Below, piece by piece: positions 45,939 to 56,619 of a DNA stretch of 64,000 bases. The notes under the pieces are model-generated. The model saw only the letters and a list, made by a program, of their open reading frames with translations. It was not told the origin of the DNA and ran no database searches. The translations under genes were made by a program, and so were the position numbers. The DNA comes from Carnegiea gigantea (Eukaryota; Streptophyta; Magnoliopsida; Caryophyllales; Cactaceae). Within the stretch, counting starts at the first letter, position 1; every line of letters starts with the position of its first letter. The stretch lies in contig JAKOGI010002721.1 in assembly GCA_029747015.1 (NCBI GenBank), positions 1-64,000 on the forward strand, given 5' to 3'.

Positions 45939-47280
45939 ATTTACAGTTTTAGGAGAGGATTTAGTGAGGTTCTCAAGTTGTCCAAAGTGAAAAGTAACAA
46001 AAGGTCCTCCAAATGGGGAAAGTTGGGGTATTTATAGCTTAAGGTTGGCACCTAAGGGTAGGAGGTTAATTTCCTCACTAAGGAGGACAATTACCATTAT
46101 ACTGCCCAACATCCTTCCATCTTCGTTGTGGTCAACTATGACTCCATGTTGACTTCGTCAATGCCATGTGTCGTCTTCCCATTGGACGGATCATTAAATA
46201 TTCCAATTATTTAGCCCCTCACATCTTAACAAAACGCCTTCCGAGCTGTTCAGATGAGATGTGGATTCACATTGTCTGTTTTCTCAAAGCATTTTAAATA
46301 TGTCCGATGCATTTACTTAAGGCTTTGTTCAAAATATCCAAGTACTGATTCCCCTTTCTCGGGAGCGAGGAGGATGCCGAGCTCTTCCTATCGCGGTTCG
46401 ACCTTAGGAAACTTTATACAGACCCCTGATCCCTCTGTTGGACCTCTTCCACCTTGTTGGCTATTACTATGTTCTCACTTCGTAAAATCCAAAGTTGAGC
46501 GCTACGCATATGGCGTAAGGATTCCTGAAATAATATAGTTGATCTTCTATGCCTCCATTCTTAAAGAGGCAACTCACTTCCGAATCATCTCTTCCCTTGT
46601 ATCTTAAGATTTTACTGAGGCTTTGGAGTGGTTCTATTGGGAGAGCTTTATGATTTGGTTGGACGCTAATGGCAACCGACTCGCTTGATCTATCGACAAC
46701 AGGCGGGAACCACTGTCGTAGTTGGTTATGAGGGTGTGGAAAGTTTAGGTTCTTCATCATTTTCCCTTCATCTTCCCAAGGAGAAAGAGATCAACCTCTT
46801 AGACGAAGAGTCAAGCGGTACCTTGGAGCGGAGACGACCCCTTCCCAAGGAGAAGAAAAGAGTCCCTTCGTCCAAAAGGGAACTCAGTTTGGCTTCATGG
46901 TCTTAATATCATATCAACTACAAACTCGTCGCCAATGAGTTGAAGCACCTTAGCATCTTTAGCTTTGTTTTTGCTTGCTTGTAACGGAAGCCTGTGCCCT
47001 TATTTAATGTGTATCCATGCCACAACATTGGTATCTTTGTTGTTGCTTTCGCTCATTTTCACCATGTACTTAAAGTTTTCATTATCAATGAATCGTCGAA
47101 CTTTACTAATTTGATATCGTAAGAGTTTTTGATGCATCATAACTCATGGCCCTTTGTTCTTATGCTTTTCTTTGCTTATTCTAATGGATTTATTTTCATA
47201 ATCCGAGCCACAGGTATCGTGCAAAGACGTCCTTGCATTACCCTTATTCATTAGTTTAATGAACAAGCGAAATTTTTTTT
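45732..47280. repeat. Left inverted arm of the foldback element
   Basis: It mirrors 49240-50490. It has an (AG)n run at 45882-45938 where the other arm has a short CT run, and about 300 bases (about 46610-46915) that the right arm lacks. A frame fragment here (VERYAYGVRIPEIIQLIFY, near 46497-46553) looks protein-like but I do not recognise it. Confidence 0.75.
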
Positions 47281-47299
47281 TTTTTTTTTTTACGTAGTC

Positions 47300-48710
47300 A
47301 AATAGGAGAGAGACCTCCTCCCCACTTGGCAAGCTGAATGGGAGAGGGATCTCCCTCCCATTTGGCCATGGTGACTTTTCTGATTCAACTATGACAACAC
47401 CCAATCGGGGAGCCTTCAATTTGGCCACGTCGATGTCTTCCACTCGGTCGTGGTGACCTCTCTGATTTGGCCATGATGAGGTCAAGTCAGAGAGCCTTCG
47501 ATTGGATCGCGATGAGGTCTTCCATTCAGCCGCAGTGACCTCTTCGATTCGGCCATGACAAGGCCTAGTCGAAGAGCCTTCGATTCGGCCGCGGCAATGT
47601 CTTCCATTCGCCCACAACGACTTCTGCGATTCGGCCATACTGAGACCAAGTCGGAGAGTCTTCGATTTAGCCACGGCGATGTCTTCCATTAGGCCGTGGC
47701 AACCTCTCCGATTCCGCCATAACGAGGCCCAGTCGACAAGCCTTCGATTCAGCCGTAGTGATGTCTGCCATTCGACCATAGCGACCTCTCCGATTCGGCC
47801 ATGATGAGGCTAAGTTGGACAACCTTAGATTCTACCACGTCGATGTCTTCCATTTGGCTGCGGCGACCTCTCCGATTCGGCCATGATGGGGCAAAGTTAG
47901 AGAGTCTTTGATTCGGCTCGATTAGGCCACGACGATGTCTTCCATTCATCTATGGCGACCTCACCGATTCGGCTATGACGAAGCGTAGTCAGAGAGCCTT
48001 CGATTCGGCCATGGAAACATCTCCCATTCGGCCGCGGCGACCTCTTCGATTCAACCATAATGAGGCCCAATCGGAGAACCTCTGATTCGGCCGCGCCGAC
48101 CTCTCTGATTCGGCCATGACGAGGCCAAATCAGAGAGTCTTTGATTCGATCATGGAAATGCCTTCCATTCCACGGCTAAGTCGAAGAGCCTTTAATTCGA
48201 CTGCGATGTTGTCCTCTATTCGTTCATGATGACCTCACGGATTTGGCCATGACAAGATCAAGTCAGAGAGTCTTCGATTTGGCCGCGGCAACCTCTCTGA
48301 TTCGGTCATGATAAGGCCAAGTCGGAGAGTCTTCGATTCAGCCACGACGATCTCTCTGATTCAGTAATGACGAGTCTAAGTTAGAGAGCCTTCGATTTGG
48401 TCGGGCGTTCACTCCGATTCGGCCATGACTAGGCCAAGTCGTAGAGTCTTCTATTCAGCAGCGGTGATATCTCTAATTCGGCTATGACGAGGCTGAGTTT
48501 GAGAGTTTCGATTCGGCCATGGTGATCGCCTTGATTCGGCCTTGACGATGCTAAGTCGGAAAGTCTTCAATTTGACTAAAGGCAACCTCTCCGATTCGGC
48601 TATGACGATGCCGAGAGAGAGCCTTCGATTTGACCACGATAATCTCTCCGATTCAGCCGCAACGAAGTCCAGTCAGAGAGTCGGTCTTCATCTAATGGCA
48701 AGCGACAGAT
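47300..48710. repeat. 82-bp tandem array, shifting to about 59 bp
   Basis: GATTCGGCCAT-type words start at 47464, 47546, 47628, 47710, 47792 and 47874, exactly 82 apart. Each unit contains three ATTCGGCC-like sub-words. From about 48240 the period drops to 58-59 (48299, 48358, 48416) because one sub-word block (ATGTCTTCCATTCGGCC) is missing. 82 is not a multiple of three and the frames rotate, so the long - strand frame here is not a gene. At 47310-47370 two units of the neighbouring 36-bp repeat are present. Confidence 0.85.
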
Positions 48711-48789
48711 ATGATGCCATTGGGCACGCAAACAAAAGGAAAAAGGAAGAATAAGGCCTTGAAAAAAATAAGGAGAGACCCCACGAGAG

Positions 48790-49205
48790 GGGGCCTAGCT
48801 AAATGGAGGAGAGATTTCATCATTCGGTTTGGCTCAATGGAAAAGCTCCATTTTCATTTGGTTTTGGCCAAATGGAGAGGTATCCTTCTCCCATTCGATT
48901 AGATGAATAGAGAGGGAGGACTCCCCTCCATTCATTCCACCGAATGGAAGGGAAAGCCCTTCCATTCGGTAACCCAAATGGAAGGGAGTTGCATCTCCCA
49001 TTCGGGCAGCCAAATGGAGAGGGAAAAGTCCCATCCACTCGGCTAACTGAATGGAAGGGGTAACCCTTCCATTCGGTCAATCGAATGGGATAGAGACCCC
49101 TCTCCCATTCGGTCAGCCGAATGGAGAGGGGGGGCTCCCCTCCATTCGGTCAGCCAAGTGGAAGGGAGATCCCTCTCCCATTCGACCTACCAAGTGGTGA
49201 GGAGG
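48790..49205. repeat. Array of about eleven 36-bp self-complementary units
   Basis: CCATTCGG-type words occur about every 34-37 bases (48963, 48999, 49036, 49070, 49106, 49143). Each is followed by its inverse, CCGAATGGA, after two to four bases, so every unit can form a hairpin with arms of 9-11 bp. The opposite arm has only about two such units, so the array expanded on this side. Confidence 0.82.
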
Positions 49206-49239
49206 TCTCTCTCTCATTCCGTTATGTTAGAAAAAAACT

Positions 49240-50490
49240 TGATTTTGCATGTTCAGTGAGCGTATAAATAAGGGTGATGCAAGAATGTCTTTGCATGGTA
49301 CCCGTGGCTCAAATTATGAAAAGAAATCCACCGGAATAAGCAAAGAAAGCATAAGAACAAAGGGCCATGAGTTATGACGCATCAAAAACTCTTACAATGC
49401 GAATTAGCAAAGTTCAATGATTCGTTGATAATGAAAACTTTAAGTATATGGTGAAAACGAGCGAAAGCAACAACAAAGATGTTGATGTCATAGCATGGAT
49501 ACACATTAAACAAGGGCATAGGCTTCCATTACAAGTAAGCCAAAACAAAGCAAAAACTTGCCTAGCAGAAGCTCTCTAGGGCCTCAGCCAAATCTTGAGC
49601 TGTGAGGGGAGAGACGATCCGGAAGTGAGTCGCCTCTTAAAGAACAGAGGCATAGAAGACCAACTGTATTATTTCAGGAATCTTGACGCCATATGTGTAG
49701 CGCTCAACTTTTTTTACGAAGCGAGGACATAGTAATGGTCAATGAGGTGGAAGAGGTTTGAGCGGAGGGATCAAGGGCTCCACGCGAAGTTTCCTAAAAT
49801 CGAACCATGATAGGAGGAGCTTGACATCCTCCTTGCTGCCGAGAAAGGGGAATCAATACTTGGACATTTTGGATATGCGAATGAATAGAGCCTCAAGTGA
49901 ATGCATTGGAAATATTTATAATGCTTTGAGAAAAAGGACAGCGTGAATCCATATCTCATCCGAACACCTCAAAAGACGTTCTGTTACAATCTGAAGGGCT
50001 AAATTATTTGGATATTTAATGACTTATCCAATGGGAAGATGACACATGGCATTAACCAAGTCAACATGGAGTCATAGTTGACCACAAAGAAGATGGAAGG
50101 ATGTTGGGGGTATAATGGTAATTTGACCTCCTTGGTGAAGAAATTACCATCCTGCCCTTAGGTGTCAACCTTAAGGCTATAGGTACCTCAAATTTCCCCA
50201 TTTGAGGGACCTTTTGTTACTTTTACTTTGGACAACTTGAGAACCTCATTAAATTCTCTCATAAAATAGTAAACTCTCTCTCTTTCTCTCTGCTCTTTGT
50301 TGTGTCTTTATTTGTTTCCTTAATTCTTCATAAGACTGACCTGAGCGTCGGAAGGACCTTCCCCGAGCAAAACACCTAAGGTCGACCTTCGTGCAGGTCA
50401 TTGGAGGGAGGACATGTCAGCGTGGATTATCGACTGATACATCAGCTATACTTAAGTCTGGGCATCACCCCCATTCAAGTAAGTTTCTTC
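49240..50490. repeat. Right inverted arm of the foldback element
   Basis: Read on the - strand it follows the left arm: GAAACTTACTTGAATGG, GACCTGCAC.AAGGTCGACCTT, TTCTCAAAGCATT, ACCTCTTCCACCT..TTG and so on. It is shorter than the left arm because it lacks the block near 46610-46915. Confidence 0.78.
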
Positions 50491-50495
50491 CATAA

Positions 50496-52450
50496 CAATA
50501 TCATATGAATAAAACCAACTCACACTGCTTTAGTTGATAAAGGAAACAAAATTATCCTTGAAAGAATATGAAACAACTACAAATTCCTATCCTCACATAT
50601 ATTGGAGTAGCAGTAAAGGATTTAGATTTTACCACTACAACTTTAATAAATACAGGATCAGAAGTAACCTTTTTTCTAGGACTTTTTACTGCCAAAATGG
50701 GAGAAACTCTCATCTGACAAAAAGATTAAAATTAAAGGTGTTGATCCTACAAGTACTTATTTAGATTTTGTACAAAGTAGTGTCTTCATTATATTAGGAA
50801 ACAAAATTCTAAATATTCGTTTAGTATTACAGTACAATTCTGGATATGATGTTTTATTAGGAAATGATTTTGTCAAACAATTTGCTAAATTCTCTCAGAC
50901 TCCATATATAGTCTAACTTACCCTAGAATATGCTCATACACTAACAATCCCTACACTAAAATAACCTTATAGAGTACACATGAAGCGTGGTAGATAGGGA
51001 TATGAATAAGTCTCACTCTCCACACAAATACAAAAACCAAGCTTTCAGGTCAATATAATCACTAAGGAAGACTTGATAAACTAAAACAAATCTACTCTAA
51101 GAATCATTTACAATTTTGGAAACCTAAACATCCAAGAGCAAATATAGAATTAACACAAAATGTATATATTAAAGAAAAACTTATGCTTTATACCCCAGGA
51201 TATAAAAGAATTCTTAATACAAATCAAAGAATTATTAGGAAAAGATTAATACGACCTGCAAAAGATAGTTACTCATCACCAGCCTTTATGGTTATGAATG
51301 ATGCAGAAAAAGGAAGAAATAAAGCAAGAATGATTATTAATTACAAAAAACTTAACCAATTCACAAAAATAGACAATTATTTCTTACCTAACAAAGAAGT
51401 TTTAATCAATCTTGTCAAAAATAGAAAATATTTTTCAAAATTTGACTGTAAATCAGGATTTTGGCAAATAAAAATGGAAGGAAAAAATATCAAATATACG
51501 GGCTTCAGTACTCCTTAAGGATTCCATGAATGGATTGTAATGCCATTTGGATTAAAAAAAAGCACCTAGAATATTTCAAAGAAGAATTGATGATGCATTT
51601 AAACATCTTAACTAATTTCTAGTCATTTATGTTGATGATATTTTAATCAACTCCAAAACTCTAGAAGAACACATAGAACACCTAAAAATATTTACAGAAA
51701 CTGTTATAAAAGAAGGAATATATCTCAGTGAAAAGAAGGCCACTATTGAACAAGAAAAAATTGAATTTTTAGGATTTTGAACTAGGATCAAATGGCATCT
51801 CTTTGCAAAATCATATTTCAAAAAAAAAAATAACAGAATACCCCGATGAATTAAGAACTAAAAAAATATAGGTTTTTTGGGATTATTAAACTATACTAGC
51901 TCCTATATTCCTGACTTAGCGAAGAAAAAGAAAGACTTACAAAATCTACTAAGAAAAATAATACCAAACGATGGAGCGATCGCATACTCAAATAGTAAAA
52001 AATCTTAAAGAAGAATGTAGAAATTTACCCCAGTAAAGATTACCAAAATCAGAAGATAGTTTAATAATGCAAACTGATACTTCTGATAAAGTTTGGTTGA
52101 CCTACTTAGAAGTGATCTTAATGAAGTATGTGGATACTATAGTAGTACATTTTCCAAAATTGAAGAAAACTATAACACTATAGAAAAAGAAATTTAGCAA
52201 TAATCGGAGAAATAAAAAAGTGGGGATTATTTCTTCTACCCAAACCTCTTAAGGTACTAACTGATAATAAAGTTGCAACAACATTTGTCAAACAAGTATT
52301 AGACAATGGCCCTCATATGCGCAAACTTCATAGATGTCAAACTTTCTTATCTCGGTTTAACATTGTTTATGAGCATATTACAGAAAATACTAAATTTTTA
52401 GCAGATTATCTAATAAGAGAATCGAAGTGTCTCAATTATGATGACTCCAG
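50496..52450 (+). pseudogene. Endogenous pararetrovirus pol relic, unit 2 (protease, RT, RNase H)
   Basis: A second retropepsin-like domain comes first: TLINTGSEVT (50644 on, Asn for Asp) and VLLGNDFVKQF (about 50850). RT follows: YTPGYKRIL entry (51186), SPAFMVMNDAEKGRNKAR, FSKFDCKSGFWQIKM (51435 on) and an intact YVDDIL motif (about 51629). RNase H traces are at 52060-52430. It is related to unit 1 but clearly diverged in RT. Numerous stops and shifts. It lies on the same strand and in the same order as unit 1. Confidence 0.82.
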
Positions 52451-53285
52451 ACAAACTTAAAGAACTTAAAGATATTATTATCAACTTCAACAAATATCTA
52501 AAAACTATTTCAGTAGGACTAGAACAACTCAAAACAGGGGTCAAAGCTATACTTGATAATATCAGAACACAAATCGATGAGCTCTCTACATGACAGCATC
52601 ATCGGATACATGAAGAAAGATCTGGAGCAAGGAAGAATTGTGATAGCAGAGATGTTAAAGTCAATTAGCTCTCTAAATTAAACTCACCTTCTTCAACTAT
52701 ATTAACCATATCAACAACTAGCCCAGTGAAGCCATAACCTTCGCTAACTATTAAAACTGCAGAGCCAAGTTGAAGCACTTCATTTCTCGAAAAAGAGAAA
52801 GAAATGCTAGACCTAAAGGCGAAACTACTAGCAAAACGAACTACGAATCAAACTATTCAAAGTAAAAAATTTGTTCCTTTTGATATTTATGACTCTTTCA
52901 TTATGGGATGTCACAAAACGAATGAATTAGTTTACTGGAAACTCCATGAAGTATCTCAAATCTTTCACAGTTGAGAAAAATCGCTATTTATCAGACTCAT
53001 TGCCTGTACAGGAGTAAATCCAGAAATGATCTACCAATTCTATGAATATGAATACCTTGAACTTATTTATCCAGATTCAAAACTAACCGAAATGTCCAAA
53101 TTTTCAACTAAAATAGTTCAAGTCCTCAAAACTTTCAAAGAAGGACCTATTTTTGTAAAGTTCTACACCATCCCACTAGGAAAGGATGAAGAAACTGGCA
53201 TTCTATATCCTAGAACCAGCATAATTGTACTACTTCAGCTTTAACATGATGTAAGCGCTTATATAAACATTACCTTTATGGGATC
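52451..53285 (+). pseudogene. Pararetrovirus unit 2: downstream reading frame remnants
   Basis: A short frame begins TPDKLKELKDIIINFNKYL at about 52441 (helical, charged), then a broken frame with an open piece at 53026-53244 (IYQFYEYEYLELIYPD). It takes the place of the downstream frame of unit 1 but shows no clear likeness to it. I do not recognise the product. Confidence 0.45.
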
Positions 53286-53293
53286 TATAAAAA
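53286..53293 (+). promoter_or_regulatory. TATA box of pararetrovirus unit 2 promoter
   Basis: TATAAAAA lies between the last coding remnant and the primer site, which is 463 bases downstream. In unit 1 the distance from TATAAAAG to a TGGT remnant is 460 bases. Confidence 0.6.
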
Positions 53294-53748
53294 GATGTAA
53301 TCTATACGAGGGAAGACAGAGGCATTTAAGCGAAGAATAGATAACCCAAAGAGCAGTCTGTTCAAAAATATGTTCTAAATCTCCTGTTTCGTTGGAAAAC
53401 CAAGCAAGAAAAGAACTATCTTCCAGAAAAGTCCAAGTTTATATCGTTATGTTTCAAAGTTCTTGAGAGGAGAGAAATAGCTTGTAGATCAAAGTAAGTC
53501 CAAGTAAGATCCGCGGAGAAGAAGGGCGTGGCAGTAAATCAAAGAACTAAGAATCTCCAGGAAGGATAATTAGAAGAAAGAAGATATAAATTTCTCACGC
53601 TTTCTTATGATAGTTCAAATTATTACTATAGGAGTACCATTTCAATGCCATTTAAAGCAGTGTTATCTATTTTTCGTTCATTATTGTTCTCTCAACAAAG
53701 AGTTTTAAACCTTTTTTTAACAAAAAGTTACAAGACCCACTATTATAA

Positions 53749-53760
53749 TGGTATCAGAGC
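53749..53760 (+). other. Met-tRNA primer site of pararetrovirus unit 2
   Basis: TGGTATCAGAGC lies in non-coding leader DNA with no LTR beside it. This marks position 1 of the minus strand in caulimovirus-type genomes and supports the viral rather than retrotransposon reading. An 11-base ATGATCTACCC repeat follows at 53767-53811. Confidence 0.8.
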
Positions 53761-53817
53761 CTACCTATGATCTACCCATCACCTACCCATGATCTACCCA
53801 TGATCTACCCAGACCAT

Positions 53818-54240
53818 GAGTTCTCGTGGAAATAAATTACAATCAAACTTTAAAATAACCAGAGAAGGAGATTACTTACCTAAGCAAAGCTTTAATCTAC
53901 CTAGACTTAAGTACTATTCACAAGAACAAGCATGAAATTTCTTAAAATCATTTAATCGAACACCAGAATCATAAGGTAGAATCGCTTGGAGAATAGCAAG
54001 CCTAGATTAAACTACCTCCTAACTCTCCTTTATACTGTTCAACTAATAACCATAAACATAATTAGAGATCGGGTTGCTTTACTAGAAGTGACCTTTGAGT
54101 ATACTATATCGTATCAACCCCATAGAAACATAAATGAATCCCAGATAACATATTATACAGATGAAGAAAATGAATTAAAAAAGTCATAAAGAAGAATTAG
54201 AATTAAAATTTCAATAAGAAAATCATATAAGAACAAAAAG
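53818..54240 (+). pseudogene. Start of the first viral reading frame after the primer site
   Basis: A frame begins MSSRGNKLQSNFKITREGDYL (53818) and continues, broken, through RIAWRIASLD to a block with ALLEVTFEYTISYQPHRNINESQITYYTDEENELKK (in pieces to 54187). Its position after the primer site is where a movement-protein region would start; the sequence alone does not prove that. The viral block ends about 54.25 kb. Confidence 0.5.
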
Positions 54241-54409
54241 GGCAGCCTAGTAATTTGGATAGAAAACAAATTAACAAAACAACAAATTAAACTAAAAACA
54301 GAAGATGAAAAGACAAATAAATCTACACCCTTGGTTTAATCAAAGGGTCCAAACTTTGTCTTCTCACACTTCCCACAAAAAATCATTTCTCCCCAAATCC
54401 AAGCACATA

Positions 54410-54475
54410 CATGCATGTGTATATGTATGTGTGTGTATGTGTGTGTGTGTGTGCGCATATATATGTATGTCCATG
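54410..54475. repeat. (TG)n/(TATG)n microsatellite
   Basis: TGTGTATGTGTG repeats pass into GCGCATATATATG. Reading frames across it on both strands are repeat products. Confidence 0.85.
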
Positions 54476-55639
54476 TGTCATCGTAATTGTGCCCACATTC
54501 TTTGTGTGAGTGATCTGTCATCGAATCATTAGCCCATCACATCGACGAGACTTAACCGTTGGCCATCCTCTCTCTTTCTTCGAGAAAACTGCTCGTTCAT
54601 TTTTATTGGCCTTTTCGGTTTGATCCACAATGGTCTTGAATGATTACTTTTCTATTGTTCCCGAACTTCTCTTCTTTGTAGCTATTTAATTGTCGTTGGC
54701 AGGTATTGTCTTCCCCATTCTAAGATTCAAGAACTCTGTTATGTAACTTACCTCTGCGACTGTGTGGGGGTTTGTATGAACATTTTGAATGTTGCAACAA
54801 GGCTCTTGAATGGCGTTCGACAAATCATGTACAATATCTTATACCAAGCCACTATCTCATTCATGGAAATCTATAGTAGATTAGTAGATCCGATTATGAA
54901 GAAGATTATGATGGATATACGTGTATTTCTTCCCCATCTTGTAGTATCGAGAGATAACAATTCACATAGGAACATGGATGTGTACTAGGTTAGATTTTGT
55001 GGAACTAAAATTTTATATTGAAAGGTAAAATTGTAGTTCTTTCAGCCGAATTTTGGAAGGATCATTAATGTTCAATGGAATTGTTCCTTTATTTATGAGT
55101 TCTTCACCAAAAGTGCTGTTGAAGTTTTCCAATTATTATTAAAAAAATGCCACTAACTTTTCTTCCGAATCTAAGGATGCCAATAATTTTGTAAGTATCT
55201 ATTAGATTGTCATTGTTATTGGCTATAGCAAGTTAAGTACTAAAAAATGCGACTATTAAGCATTTTTTGTCGGTTACAACAAATTTTTTTAGTTTGAATT
55301 ATTTTTTGAAGGTTCACTTTATAAGAAAAGAAAAAAGGAGAAATGCAACATTAAACGCTAAACAGTGAAACCCACCTCTCTACCCCAATCTAATTTGGAA
55401 AGCCAGAGTACATTTATGTTCCAAACTCCTCAAAAAGCAAAATCGAACTAAACATCTTAAAAAACTTCTCAAACTTCCTTAAATATGGGCACATTTTAAT
55501 TGCTTTAATTTCTCCTCTTCGTCTTCCTAGTGGAGTCCGAATTTATCATCGATGGCATTGGAGGCAGTAGTGGTTTGGGTTGGTAGCAGAGGCATTAACA
55601 CTCTATACTCAAACCCACACAACAACTAAGCACCCCCCA
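54476..55639. other. No gene recognised
   Basis: A 74-codon frame at 54764-54988 (VATRLLNGVRQIMYNILYQ) has no recognised relative and may be chance or an old relic. Low-complexity T-rich DNA surrounds it. Confidence 0.4.
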
Positions 55640-56000
55640 CAATCACTGCAGGCATTGTTGAGTGCCATCTTGAGTAGAGCTTGCACAAGTCTTCGGTCAT
55701 GGAAAATCGCCATTGTTGAGGACCCAAATGAGATTCTAGCTACTTGGATTGGTTGCAATGTGTGTAATTACAAAGGACTTTTTTACTCCTCTATTTTGCC
55801 CTTTGTTTCCACCATAAATCTCAACCAAGTGAATTTCAAAGATGTTCTAGTGGAGGAACTCTCTCCTCCATCCCAATAGCAATAAATACATGAACAGTGT
55901 CGTGTTCATTCATGAAGTTTCAAACTCTAACCAAATTAGACCTAAGTAATAGCCAATATGAAGAGAATTCCTTATTTATGCCCTCAAATCCCTGGTCTCA
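55640..56000 (+). pseudogene. Leucine-rich-repeat extensin-like (LRX) pseudogene fragment
   Basis: The frame reads SLRSWKIAIVEDPNEILATW, IGCNVCNYKGLFYSS and STINLNQVNFKDVLVEEL. After a stop and frame change it reads FMKFQTLTKLDLSN (about 55911-55955). This is the pattern of plant LRX N-terminal regions: Trp-Lys with 'DP', a 'W.G.NVC.Y.GVFC' cap with its second Cys lost (here Tyr), then leucine-rich repeats with LDLSN. Known LRX proteins sit in the cell wall. No signal peptide or extensin tail is visible, and the rest is missing. Confidence 0.55.
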
Positions 56001-56304
56001 TCGATGCTAATCTCTCTCTCCCCTATGACAACTTGAGAGTTAATGACACCTCTCAAGTCTCACCCCCCATGGTATACACTCTCTCCTCCATCTCCCAGCT
56101 TAGGAGAGTTTCATTTTTCTTGTTTTTCCCTTAAAACTTTTAAGTGCTTAAAATCGTTTAAAAATATTATTTTATTACTTAACATGCTATTGTCGATTAC
56201 AATGACATTTTAATGCTTACTTGCATAGTTTATTGGAATGTTTAGGTATGGAGCATTATTGACAAATTGTAAATTTCAGTGATACTTTAGACCAATAATT
56301 TCCT

Positions 56305-56418
56305 TGTTTTTTGTATTTTTTTAATAAATAATAAGTAGACCTATTCATTAAATCATATTTCAAGTTGTATTTTTTTAATAAATGATAAATAGACCTATTC
56401 ATCAAATCCTATTTCAAG
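56305..56418. repeat. Two tandem copies of a 57-bp unit
   Basis: TGTATTTTTTTAATAAATRA, then TAGACCTATTCATYAAATC and ATTTCAAG, occurs twice in a row with a few substitutions. Confidence 0.7.
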
Positions 56419-56619
56419 AGAATTCTGATAGGCCATGACAGATTAAGGGAAGAAGCAATATCAAAACTCAGATTAGAACCCAGGACTATCCACTACCGCA
56501 CAAATTTTCCACGCAAGAAAACATTGTGCTACCCCGAGGACTGAACCCCTTTATTCTTGTGTCTGATCGTACCTATGTCGTGCTCTGTCTCACCCTCTCT
56601 CTCTTGGTAGTTCTCTTGC

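Larger units (their letters stand above)
45732..50490. mobile_element. Foldback-type element with kilobase inverted arms and internal tandem repeats
   Basis: The left end GAAACTTACTTGAATGG reappears inverted at the right end (CCATTCAAGTAAGTTTC, 50471-50487). The match continues inward, with gaps, to about 47280 on the left and 49240 on the right. Between the arms lie an 82-bp/59-bp tandem array and a 36-bp palindrome array. CATAA flanks both sides (45727-45731, 50491-50495), though the right tip has three extra bases, so the target duplication is tentative. No complete transposase was found. The build (long inverted repeats made partly of tandem modules) fits foldback transposons, often Mutator-related. 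It interrupts viral coding sequence. Confidence 0.78.

Noticed and set aside
47144..47949. Long - strand frames (211 and 66 codons) with repeating Arg-rich peptides
   Set aside because: They track the 82-bp repeat, whose length is not a multiple of three, so the peptide changes frame at every unit. There is no sign of coding selection.
48790..49205. CRISPR-like array
   Set aside because: Units are contiguous palindromes without unique spacers, in a plant genome inside a transposon; not a CRISPR.
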